Shown piece by piece: positions 1 to 6,564 of a DNA stretch of 7,656 bases (the first letter of the stretch is position 1; the number at the start of each line of letters is the position of its first letter). Under the pieces are notes generated by a model, which was given only the letters and a program-made list of their open reading frames with translations, was not told the DNA's origin and made no database searches. Made by a program: the position numbers and the translations under genes. Source of the DNA: Pseudomonadota bacterium (GTDB lineage Bacteria > Pseudomonadota > Alphaproteobacteria > Acetobacterales > Acetobacteraceae); assembly GCA_021826485.1 (NCBI GenBank), contig JAKAZX010000188.1, positions 1-7,656 of the forward strand, in the 5' to 3' direction.

Positions 1-1138
1 TCTGGGCGAGGAGATCGATGCGCTGCGCGACACGCTGCGCCGCTTCGCCGATGCCGAGATCGCGCCGCGGGCCGCCGCGATCGACCGCGACAACGACTTT
101 CCTGCCGATCTGTGGCGCAAGTTCGGTGAGCTCGGCGTGCTGGGGCTGACCGTGCCGGACGAATTCGGCGGCGCCGGCTTGGGCTATCTCGCGCATAGCG
201 TGGCAATGGAGGAGATCAGCCGCGCCTCCGCCGCCGTCGGGCTGTCCTACGGCGCGCATTCCAATCTCTGCGTCAATCAGATCTTCCGCAACGGCACACC
301 CGAGCAGCGGCGGCGATTCCTGCCGCCGTTGGTCAGCGGCCAGCATGTCGGTGCGCTGGCGATGAGCGAGCCGGGGGCCGGTTCGGACGTGGTGTCGATG
401 AAGCTGCGCGCGGACCGGCGCGGCGACCGCTACGTGCTGAACGGCACGAAGTTCTGGATCACCAACGGGCCGGACGCGGATGTCGTCGTGGTCTATGCCA
501 AGACCACGCCGGCGGCCGGCGCGCGCGGCATCACCGCCTTCGTGGTCGAGACGGCGAACCCCGGCTTCGCCTGCGCGCAGAAGCTGGACAAGCTGGGCAT
601 GCGCGGATCGAACACCGGCGAACTGGTGTTCACCGACTGCGAGGTGCCGGCGGAGAACGTGTTGGGCGCGGTCGACGGCGGCGTCGCCGTGCTGATGAGC
701 GGGCTGGACTACGAACGCGCGGTGCTGGCCGGCGGACCGCTCGGCATCATGCAGGCGTGCCTGGACGTGGTGCTGCCCTATGTGCATGCGCGGCGGCAGT
801 TCGACCAGCCGATCGGCGAGTTCCAGATCATGCAGGCGAAGCTGGCGGACATGTACACGACGCTGTCCGCCGCCCGCGCCTATGTCTATGCCGTGGCGCG
901 CGCCTGCGACCACGGCCGCACCACGCGCAAGGATGCCGCCGGCGCGATCCTGTATGCCGCGGAGCGGGCGACCTGGATGGCGCTGGAGGCGATCCAGTGC
1001 CTCGGTGGCAACGGCTATATCAACGACTACCCGACCGGGCGGCTGCTGCGCGATGCCAAGCTGTATGAGATCGGCGCCGGCACCAGCGAAATCCGCCGCA
1101 TGCTGATCGGACGGGAACTGTTCCGCGAAACCGCCTGA
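1..1138 (+). CDS. ivd: Isovaleryl-CoA dehydrogenase, N-terminus cut by window edge
   Basis: This FAD flavoenzyme of the acyl-CoA dehydrogenase family oxidises isovaleryl-CoA to 3-methylcrotonyl-CoA in leucine degradation and passes electrons to electron-transfer flavoprotein. The frame is open from base 2, giving 378 visible residues against about 390 for the family, so only some ten N-terminal residues are missing. The GTG at 137 is internal, because the upstream codons already encode family sequence (EIAPRAAAID, FPADLW). Seen, numbering from the first visible codon: SEPGAGSD at 122-129, the flavin-contacting KFWITNG at 150-156, LDYERAVLAGGPLG around E238, and YEIGAGTSE at 355-363. In human isovaleryl-CoA dehydrogenase the catalytic base is the Glu of the LDLER segment, while the usual acyl-CoA dehydrogenase Glu position near the C-terminus is Ala. 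The same pattern is present here (E238, A359), which favours this enzyme over butyryl-CoA or medium-chain relatives. The biotin carboxylase gene that often follows in liu clusters is not next to it. Confidence 0.93.
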   Translation, partial: LGEEIDALRDTLRRFADAEIAPRAAAIDRDNDFPADLWRKFGELGVLGLTVPDEFGGAGLGYLAHSVAMEEISRASAAVGLSYGAHSNLCVNQIFRNGTPEQRRRFLPPLVSGQHVGALAMSEPGAGSDVVSMKLRADRRGDRYVLNGTKFWITNGPDADVVVVYAKTTPAAGARGITAFVVETANPGFACAQKLDKLGMRGSNTGELVFTDCEVPAENVLGAVDGGVAVLMSGLDYERAVLAGGPLGIMQACLDVVLPYVHARRQFDQPIGEFQIMQAKLADMYTTLSAARAYVYAVARACDHGRTTRKDAAGAILYAAERATWMALEAIQCLGGNGYINDYPTGRLLRDAKLYEIGAGTSEIRRMLIGRELFRETA

Positions 1139-1142
1139 TTTT

Positions 1143-1179
1143 GCTGCACCGCAGCGCACGCAATAAAATTGCGTGGCTG
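1143..1179 (+). terminator. Hairpin after ivd, possible weak terminator or attenuator
   Basis: Beginning 5 bp after the ivd stop is a perfect 8-bp inverted repeat, CACGCAAT (1157-1164) and ATTGCGTG (1168-1175), with an AAA loop. It extends by CAGC (1152-1155) and GCTG (1176-1179) to 12 bp with one bulged G at 1156. The CAGC arm can instead pair with GCTG at 1143-1146, within GCTGC-ACC-GCAGC at 1143-1155, so the two folds exclude each other. No T-run follows the larger stem, so it is not a canonical intrinsic terminator. Its position suggests it ends or stabilises the ivd transcript; that function is inferred. Confidence 0.4.
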
Positions 1180-1252
1180 TCGGCGGCCTCCCCTCCGGCT
1201 GCCGGTCGGCGGCGGCCGGCGGCGACGCGAAGCTGCGATTTTTCCACGGCTC

Positions 1253-1281
1253 TTGGACGGTTGCGCGGCGCTGCCTATTCT
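1253..1281 (+). promoter_or_regulatory. Possible sigma-70 promoter for the fused oxidoreductase
   Basis: TTGGAC at 1253-1258 and TATTCT at 1276-1281 are separated by exactly 17 bp. Against TTGACA and TATAAT they match at 3 and 4 of 6 positions. Transcription would start near 1288, giving a leader of roughly 38 nt before the ATG at 1326. The match is modest, but spacing and position fit, and it lies in one of the few less GC-rich patches. It would let the oxidoreductase be expressed separately from ivd. Confidence 0.35.
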
Positions 1282-1313
1282 CCGTGATGCGGCAGACCGT
1301 TCCCGCCGATCAC

Positions 1314-1318
1314 GAGGA
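1314..1318 (+). promoter_or_regulatory. Ribosome binding site deciding the oxidoreductase start
   Basis: GAGGA lies 7 nt before the ATG at 1326. It supports that start over the in-frame upstream GTG codons (for example 1173, inside the hairpin) and the ATG at 1287. Confidence 0.65.
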
Positions 1319-1325
1319 CGCGCGC

Positions 1326-4300
1326 ATGAAGCATACCGCCGTCACGCTTGACGACAAATTCCGCACCGAGGTCGAGCGCGTCTATCTGACCGGCACGCAG
1401 GCGCTGGTGCGCCTGCCGCTGTTGCAGCGCACGCTGGACCAAGCGGCCGGGCGCAACACCGCCGGGTTCATTTCCGGCTATCGCGGCTCGCCGCTGGGCG
1501 GGCTGGATATCCAGCTCTGGCACGCGCGCAAATTCCTCGATGAGCATCATATCCGCTTCGTCCCCGGCGTGAACGAGGACCTTGCGGCGACCGCGGTGTG
1601 GGGCACGCAGCAGGCGGCCCTGCTGGAGCACGCGAAATACGATGGCGTGTTCGCCATGTGGTACGGCAAGGGGCCGGGCGTCGATCGCAGCGGCGACGTG
1701 TTCAAGCACGCGAATCTTTCCGGCACGTCGCCGAGCGGCGGCGTGCTGCTGGTGGCGGGCGACGACCATGCCTGCAAATCCTCGACCGTGCCGCACCAGA
1801 GCGAGCCGGCCTTTGCCGCGGCGCAGATTCCGGTGCTGGTGCCGGCCGATCTGCGTGACATCCTCGAACTCGGGCTGCACGGCTGGGCGATGTCGCGCTG
1901 GTCCGGCCGCTACATCGGATTCAAGACGGTGGCGGATGTCGTCGATTCCTCCGCCTCGATCGCGTTCAGCCTGGACGGCTTCCGCCCCCGCCTGCCGGAC
2001 GGCGCGCCGCCGCCGGTGCATATCCGCGTCGCCGATCCGCCGCTGGAGATGGAGGCGCGGCTGCACGCGCTCGGCCTGCCGGCGGCGCAAGACTATGTGC
2101 GCGCCAACGGGCTCGACCGCATCATGCTGGACGCGCCGGACCCCGCGCTCGGCATCGTCACCTTCGGCAAGAGCTACCACGACACGATGCAGGCGCTGGC
2201 CGATCTGGGCGGCGCACCGGTGCGGCTGCTGAAGCTGGCACTGGTCTGGCCGGTCGATCCGCTGACGCTGCGCCGCTTCGCGCAGGGCCTGCGGGAGATC
2301 GTGGTGATCGAGGACAAGTCCGGCTTCGTCGAACAGCAGGTGCGCGACGCGCTGTACGACATGCCGGACCATCCGCGCGTGCTCGGCCGCCGTGACGAGA
2401 CGGGCGCGCCGCTGCTGCATGCCGGCGGCGAACTCAGCGCCGACCACATCGCCCGCGGGCTCGCGGCAAGGCTGCCGCAGACCGAGGCATTGCGCGCCCG
2501 CCGCGCGTTTCTCGACGCGCGCGCCGAGCAGGTCGCGCATACGGAGATCGCGGCGCAGCGGCGGCCATATTTCTGCTCCGGCTGCCCGCACAACACCTCG
2601 ACTAAGGTCATCGACGGCAGCCGCGCGATGGCCGGCATCGGCTGCCATTTCATGGCCCGCTGGATGGACCGCTCGACCGAGTTCTACAGCCACATGGGCG
2701 GGGAAGGCGCGGCCTGGATCGGCCAGGCGCCGTTCACCGAGGAGACGCATGTTTTCGCCAATATCGGCGATGGCACCTACTTCCACTCCGGCCTGATGGC
2801 GATCCGCGCGGCGGTGGCCGCCGGCGTCAACATCACCTACAAGCTGCTGTTCAACGATGCCGTGGCGATGACCGGCGGGCAGCCGGTCGATGGCCCGTTG
2901 AGCGTGCCGCAGATCACCCGCCAACTGGCGGCGGAAGGTGTGGTCCGCATCGCCGTGGTCAGCGACGAGCCGGAAAAGCATGCGGATGTCGCCGATTTCG
3001 CGCTCGGCGTCACCGTGCATCATCGCCGCGACATGCAGACGGTGGAGCGGTCGTTCCGCGACACGCCCGGTTGCACCGCCATCATCTATGACCAGACCTG
3101 CGCCACCGAGAAGCGGCGGCGGCGCAAGCGCGGCACCTATCCGGACCCGGCGAAGCGCGCCTTCATCAACGCCGAGGTGTGCGAGGGCTGCGGCGACTGT
3201 TCACAGACGTCGAACTGCCTGTCGGTGGTGCCGCTGGAAACGCCGCTCGGCACCAAGCGGCAGATCGAACAATCGAGCTGCAACAAGGATTTTTCCTGCG
3301 TCGAGGGATTCTGCCCGAGCTTCGTGACGGTGCATGGCGGCAGCCTGCGGCGGCGCGCGCGGGTGACGCCGGACGATGCGAGCCTGCCGGAGCCGGTGCT
3401 GCCGGCGCTGGACGCGCCGTGGCACATGCTGGTCACCGGCGTCGGCGGCACCGGCGTCGTCACCATCGGCGCGCTGATCGGTGCGGCGGCGCACAGCGAA
3501 GGCCGGTTCGTCAACGTGCTGGACATCACCGGCCTCGCGCAGAAGGGCGGCAGCGTCTGGAGCAACATCCAGATCGCGCCGCGGGCCGACGCGCTGCACG
3601 GCCTGCATGTCGGGCTGGGGCAGGCGGATGTGGTGCTGGGCTGCGACCTGGTGGTCACCGCCGGGCGCGAGACGCTGGGCACGCTGCGCCGCGACGTGAC
3701 GCGGGTGGTGCTGAACACGCATGAGTCCGCGACCGCCGATTTCGTGCTGGACGGCAGCTTCCGCCTGCCGGCCGCGCGGCTGCGGCGCAGCATCGTCGAG
3801 GCGGCAGGCGCGGCCAATGTCGATCTGCTCGACGCGACCGCGATCGCCACGGCGCTGCTCGGCGATGCGATGGGCAGCAACGTGTTCCTGCTCGGCTTCG
3901 CCTGGCAGCGCGGGCTGATCCCGCTGTCGCGCGAAAGCCTGCTCGGCGCCATCGAACTCAACGGCGCGGCGGTGGAGGCGAACCGTGCCGCCTTCGCCTG
4001 GGGAAGACTTGCCGCGGCCGACCTGCCGCGGGTGATCGCCGCCGCGGGGCTTGCCGCGGCACCCGCGCAGCCGCACACGCTGGAGGAGATCGTGACGCAC
4101 CGCGCCGCGCATCTCACCGCCTATCAGAACCGCCGCTATGCCCGCCGCTACCGCGCCCTGGTCGCGCGCGTGCAGGAGACGGAGGGCCGCATGTTCTCCG
4201 GCTCCACCGCGCTCAGCGAGGCGGTGGCCCGCAACTATGCGAAGCTGCTGGCCTACAAGGATGAGTACGAGGTGGCGCGGCTGTATCGCGCGGCGTCGTT

Positions 4301-4742
4301 CCGCGCCGCACTCGATGCGCAGTTCGAGGGTGCGACGCGGCTGGAGGTGCATCTGGCGCCGCCGCTGCTGGCGCGGCGTGATCCGCGCACCGGGCGGCTG
4401 CGCAAGCGGGCGTTCGGCCCCTGGGTGCTCTCGGCATTTCGCCTGCTGGCGCCAATGAAGTTCCTGCGCGGCACGGCGCTCGACCCGTTCGGCCGCACCG
4501 AGGAGCGGCGGGCGGAGCGTGCGCTGGTCACGGAATACGAGGCGACGGTCGCCGACATCCTCGCGCATCTTTCCCCGGCGACGCTGGCGGTCGCGGTGGC
4601 GCTGGCATCGGTGCCGGAGCGCATCCGCGGCTACGGCCACGTCAAGGAGAAGGCGATGCGCGAAGCGGCGGCAGAGCGCGCGCGGCTGCTGGAGCGCCTG
4701 CACGCAACCGCGGCGGCGCCGCTGCCGCTGGCCGCCGAATAG
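1326..4742 (+). CDS. Fused indolepyruvate-type 2-oxoacid:ferredoxin oxidoreductase
   Basis: This 1138-residue thiamine-diphosphate and iron-sulfur enzyme joins IorA-like (alpha) and IorB-like (gamma) parts in one chain, as in aerobic proteobacteria. The family reaction is 2-oxoacid + CoA + oxidised ferredoxin to acyl-CoA + CO2 + reduced ferredoxin, in the cytoplasm. Seen in order: an N-terminal pyrimidine-binding-like domain with GYRGSPLGG at 51-59 and NEDLAA around E84, the likely cofactor-activating Glu; a second thiamine domain with FCSGCPHN (416-423), GDGT (481-484) and FND (509-511), the Mg/diphosphate motif; C592 before a basic KRRRRKR run (596-602); a ferredoxin-like insert with Cys 619, 622, 625, 631, 652, 658 and 663; a gamma domain with GVGGTG (705-710) and GLAQKGG (736-742); and a C-terminal region of about 200 residues with RMFSGS near 955 and KDEYEVARLY at 978-987, resembling the DUF6537 domain of this family. 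Substrate is unresolved: aryl pyruvates (indolepyruvate, phenylpyruvate) or branched-chain 2-oxoacids, the latter favoured only by the ivd neighbour. No frameshift or missing key motif is seen. Confidence 0.92.
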   Translation: MKHTAVTLDDKFRTEVERVYLTGTQALVRLPLLQRTLDQAAGRNTAGFISGYRGSPLGGLDIQLWHARKFLDEHHIRFVPGVNEDLAATAVWGTQQAALLEHAKYDGVFAMWYGKGPGVDRSGDVFKHANLSGTSPSGGVLLVAGDDHACKSSTVPHQSEPAFAAAQIPVLVPADLRDILELGLHGWAMSRWSGRYIGFKTVADVVDSSASIAFSLDGFRPRLPDGAPPPVHIRVADPPLEMEARLHALGLPAAQDYVRANGLDRIMLDAPDPALGIVTFGKSYHDTMQALADLGGAPVRLLKLALVWPVDPLTLRRFAQGLREIVVIEDKSGFVEQQVRDALYDMPDHPRVLGRRDETGAPLLHAGGELSADHIARGLAARLPQTEALRARRAFLDARAEQVAHTEIAAQRRPYFCSGCPHNTSTKVIDGSRAMAGIGCHFMARWMDRSTEFYSHMGGEGAAWIGQAPFTEETHVFANIGDGTYFHSGLMAIRAAVAAGVNITYKLLFNDAVAMTGGQPVDGPLSVPQITRQLAAEGVVRIAVVSDEPEKHADVADFALGVTVHHRRDMQTVERSFRDTPGCTAIIYDQTCATEKRRRRKRGTYPDPAKRAFINAEVCEGCGDCSQTSNCLSVVPLETPLGTKRQIEQSSCNKDFSCVEGFCPSFVTVHGGSLRRRARVTPDDASLPEPVLPALDAPWHMLVTGVGGTGVVTIGALIGAAAHSEGRFVNVLDITGLAQKGGSVWSNIQIAPRADALHGLHVGLGQADVVLGCDLVVTAGRETLGTLRRDVTRVVLNTHESATADFVLDGSFRLPAARLRRSIVEAAGAANVDLLDATAIATALLGDAMGSNVFLLGFAWQRGLIPLSRESLLGAIELNGAAVEANRAAFAWGRLAAADLPRVIAAAGLAAAPAQPHTLEEIVTHRAAHLTAYQNRRYARRYRALVARVQETEGRMFSGSTALSEAVARNYAKLLAYKDEYEVARLYRAASFRAALDAQFEGATRLEVHLAPPLLARRDPRTGRLRKRAFGPWVLSAFRLLAPMKFLRGTALDPFGRTEERRAERALVTEYEATVADILAHLSPATLAVAVALASVPERIRGYGHVKEKAMREAAAERARLLERLHATAAAPLPLAAE

Positions 4743-4755
4743 CCGCGCTCAGCGC
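4711..4755. other. Convergent gene junction with short inverted repeats
   Basis: The plus-strand oxidoreductase stop (TAG, ending 4742) and the minus-strand dehydrogenase stop (complement of 4749-4751) are 6 bp apart. CGGCGGC (4711-4717) and GCCGCCG (4731-4737) form a perfect 7-bp stem inside the oxidoreductase 3' end. GCGCT (4745-4749) and AGCGC (4751-4755) form a short palindrome over the dehydrogenase stop. Neither has a T-run on either strand, so I do not call a terminator. In such GC-rich coding sequence these repeats could be chance. Confidence 0.3.
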
Positions 4756-5489
4756 CCGCCCGAGACCGTCAGGATTGTGCCGACGACATAGCTGGCGGCC
4801 GGCGACATCAGCCACGCCACCGCCTCCGCCACCTCGTCCGGCTGGCCGACGCGGCGGATCGGCACGCCAGGCACCAGGCGCTGCAAGCGTGCCGGCGGAT
4901 TCATGTCCGTCTCGATCAGTCCGGGGGCCACGGCGTTGACGCGGATGCCTTCCTCCGCCACCTCGCGCGCGAGGCCGAGCGTGAAACTGTCGATCGCCCC
5001 CTTGCTGGTCGCGTAGTGCACGAGTTCGGCCGGTCCGCCCAGGCGCGCCGCCACCGAGGACAGGTTGACGATCGCGCCGCCCTTGCCGCCGCGTGCGGTG
5101 GACATGCGCCGCACCGCCTCGCGCGCGCACAGCACCGTGCCGGTGACGTTCACCGCCAGCGTGCGCTGCAAGGCGGCACTGTCCAGATCAACGAGCCGGC
5201 TGTTGCCGCCGATTATCCCGGCATTGTTGACCAGCCCGACGAGCGGTGCCGGCATCGCCGCGGCGGCGTCGAACATGCGCAGCACGTCCGCTTCCTCCGC
5301 CACGTCGCCGGCGATCGCCTGCGCCGCCCCGCCGGCGGCGGCGATGTCGCGCACCACGGCCTGCGCGCCGTCCGCATTGCGCGCGTAGTTCACGGCGATG
5401 GCGTATCCGTCCGCCGCCAGCCGGCGGCATATCGCAGCTCCCAGCCCGCGGCTGCCACCGGTGACGAGGATGGTACCGTGTGCGCTCAT
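4749..5489 (-). CDS. Short-chain dehydrogenase/reductase, YgfF-like, substrate unknown
   Basis: A 246-residue classical short-chain dehydrogenase/reductase, a cytosolic NAD(P)(H)-dependent enzyme acting on an alcohol/carbonyl pair. Seen: nucleotide-binding TGGSRGLG (10-17), NNAG (88-91), and the tetrad N114, S145, Y159, K163 within NVTG, LSSV and YATSK. PG at 189-190 and a C-terminal GTILTVSGGR of the usual VxGG type are also present. R14 and the NYARN segment after the second strand suggest NADP(H) preference (inference). From memory, its wording (CAREAVRRM, GGAIVNLSSVAARLG, YATSKGAID, GIRVNAVAPG) is close to E. coli YgfF, which is poorly characterised. FabG or glucose-1-dehydrogenase labels would be generic. 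I chose the ATG at 5489 because GAGGG sits 5 nt upstream; an in-frame GTG at 5501 would add four residues but lacks a site as good. It follows prfA by 19 bp, so it is probably cotranscribed. All catalytic residues are intact. Confidence 0.9.
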   Translation of the reverse strand: MSAHGTILVTGGSRGLGAAICRRLAADGYAIAVNYARNADGAQAVVRDIAAAGGAAQAIAGDVAEEADVLRMFDAAAAMPAPLVGLVNNAGIIGGNSRLVDLDSAALQRTLAVNVTGTVLCAREAVRRMSTARGGKGGAIVNLSSVAARLGGPAELVHYATSKGAIDSFTLGLAREVAEEGIRVNAVAPGLIETDMNPPARLQRLVPGVPIRRVGQPDEVAEAVAWLMSPAASYVVGTILTVSGGR

Positions 5490-5494
5490 TGAAT

Positions 5495-5499
5495 CCCTC
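5495..5499 (-). promoter_or_regulatory. Ribosome binding site of the short-chain dehydrogenase
   Basis: On the minus strand GAGGG precedes the ATG at 5489 by 5 nt, within the 19-bp gap after prfA. It decides the start in favour of ATG 5489 over GTG 5501, which overlaps this same site. Confidence 0.6.
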
Positions 5500-5508
5500 A
5501 CTCGGTTG

Positions 5509-6564
5509 TCAGTCTTCCGCCGCCAGCCGCGCCGCCTCGTCCTCCGCGGTCAGGGCGTCGATGAATTCGTCAAGGTCCCCCAGCATGATCCGCTCGATCC
5601 GATACAGCGTCAGGTTGATGCGGTGGTCGGTCACGCGGCCCTGCGGGAAGTTGTAGGTGCGGATGCGCTCGCTGCGGTCGCCGGTGCCGACCTGCGCGCG
5701 CCGGTCGGCGGACCGCGCCGCGTGTGCCCGCGCGCGATTCTGCTCATACAGCCGCGCGCGGAGAATCTTCATCGCCTTGGCGCGGTTCTTGTGCTGGCTC
5801 TTCTCCTCCTGCATCGCCACCGCGATGCCGGTGGGAAGATGCGTGATGCGCACGGCGCTTTCCGTCTTGTTGACGTGCTGTCCCCCGGCGCCGGAGGCGC
5901 GATAGACATCGATGCGCAGATCCGCCTCGTCGATCGCCACGTCCACTTCCTCCGCCTCCGGCAGCACGGCCACGGTGACGGTGGAGGTGTGGATGCGTCC
6001 CTGGTTCTCGGTCTGCGGCACGCGCTGCACGCGATGCACGCCGGATTCGTATTTCAGCCGCGCGAACACGTTCTTGCCGGTGATTTCGCCGATCGCGCCT
6101 TTCACGCCGCCGAGGCCGGTATCGTCATAGTCCAGCACCTCGAACCGCCAGCCGCGGGCAAGGGCGTATTTCTGGTACATCGCGAACAGATCGGCGGCGA
6201 ACAGCGACGCCTCGTCGCCGCCGGCAGCCGGGCGCACTTCCAGGATCGCGGCACGCTCGTCGGCCTCATCACGCGGCAGCAGCACGACGCGGATGGCGCG
6301 CTGCAATTCGGGAATCCGCGTGCGCAGCCCGGCCAGCTCGCTCTCGGCCAGTTCGCGCATTTCGGCATCGGCCAGCATCGCCTCCGCCTCCGTTGCCGCC
6401 CGCTCGGCATGGCGCAGTTCGTCGATGCGATCGACCACCGGTGCAAGCTCGGCCAGTTCCTTCGATGCCTTGACATAGGCATCGCCGGTCACGCCCTCGG
6501 CCAGCAGGCTGCGCAATTCGTCGGCGCGCGCGACGATGCGGTCGAGCTTGGCGGCGAGCGTCAT
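5509..6564 (-). CDS. prfA: Peptide chain release factor 1
   Basis: Release factor 1 reads UAA and UAG stop codons in the ribosomal A site and triggers hydrolysis of peptidyl-tRNA. The protein has 351 residues, close to the 360 of E. coli RF1. Seen: an N-terminal charged helical region (about 1-100), the segment HRVQRVPQTENQGRIHTS containing the stop-codon-reading tripeptide P-x-T as PQT (183-185), and the catalytic GGQ at 227-229 in GAGGQHVNKTESAVR. SQHKNRAKA (256-264) and the C-terminal TYNFPQGRVTDHR (303-315) are further RF1 signatures. The PxT tripeptide separates RF1 from RF2, which has SPF and a programmed frameshift in many bacteria; none is seen here. The ATG at 6564 overlaps the hisS stop as ATGA. 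No good Shine-Dalgarno lies close upstream, since a GGAG is 17 nt away, so translation is likely coupled to hisS. The modifying methyltransferase gene prmC, often downstream, is not next. Confidence 0.97.
   Translation of the reverse strand: MTLAAKLDRIVARADELRSLLAEGVTGDAYVKASKELAELAPVVDRIDELRHAERAATEAEAMLADAEMRELAESELAGLRTRIPELQRAIRVVLLPRDEADERAAILEVRPAAGGDEASLFAADLFAMYQKYALARGWRFEVLDYDDTGLGGVKGAIGEITGKNVFARLKYESGVHRVQRVPQTENQGRIHTSTVTVAVLPEAEEVDVAIDEADLRIDVYRASGAGGQHVNKTESAVRITHLPTGIAVAMQEEKSQHKNRAKAMKILRARLYEQNRARAHAARSADRRAQVGTGDRSERIRTYNFPQGRVTDHRINLTLYRIERIMLGDLDEFIDALTAEDEAARLAAED
6561..6564 (-). other. ATGA stop/start overlap of hisS and prfA
   Basis: Read on the minus strand, ATGA combines the prfA start ATG (6564-6562) with the hisS stop TGA (6563-6561). 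This 4-nt overlap is a usual sign of translational coupling within one transcript. Confidence 0.85.

Noticed and set aside
137..139. GTG as start of isovaleryl-CoA dehydrogenase
   Set aside because: The 45 upstream in-frame codons encode conserved N-terminal family sequence, so the true start lies before the window.
1173..1325. N-terminal extension of the oxidoreductase by 51 codons from GTG 1173
   Set aside because: The start would lie inside the hairpin and upstream of the likely promoter. The extension shows no family sequence, while ATG 1326 has GAGGA at 7 nt.
1275..3023. 582-codon open frame on the minus strand opposite the oxidoreductase
   Set aside because: It lies wholly opposite well-supported coding sequence except for some 50 bp. 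Its translation is low-complexity and rich in Arg, Ala, His and Gln with no recognisable domain, as expected for the antisense frame of a GC-rich gene.
3111..3131. Basic run KRRRRKR (596-602) in the oxidoreductase as an unusual insertion or targeting signal
   Set aside because: I recall a similar basic run just after the conserved Cys in other fused members of this family, so it is probably a normal part of the domain linker.
3201..4703. 500-codon open frame on the minus strand opposite the oxidoreductase 3' half
   Set aside because: Same reasoning: an arginine/glutamine-rich shadow with no domain or ribosome binding context.
6010..6018. PQT instead of PAT or PVT as the RF1 stop-codon-reading tripeptide
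   Set aside because: The middle residue of PxT is variable among release factors; the Pro and Thr are present, so altered stop-codon reading is not indicated.
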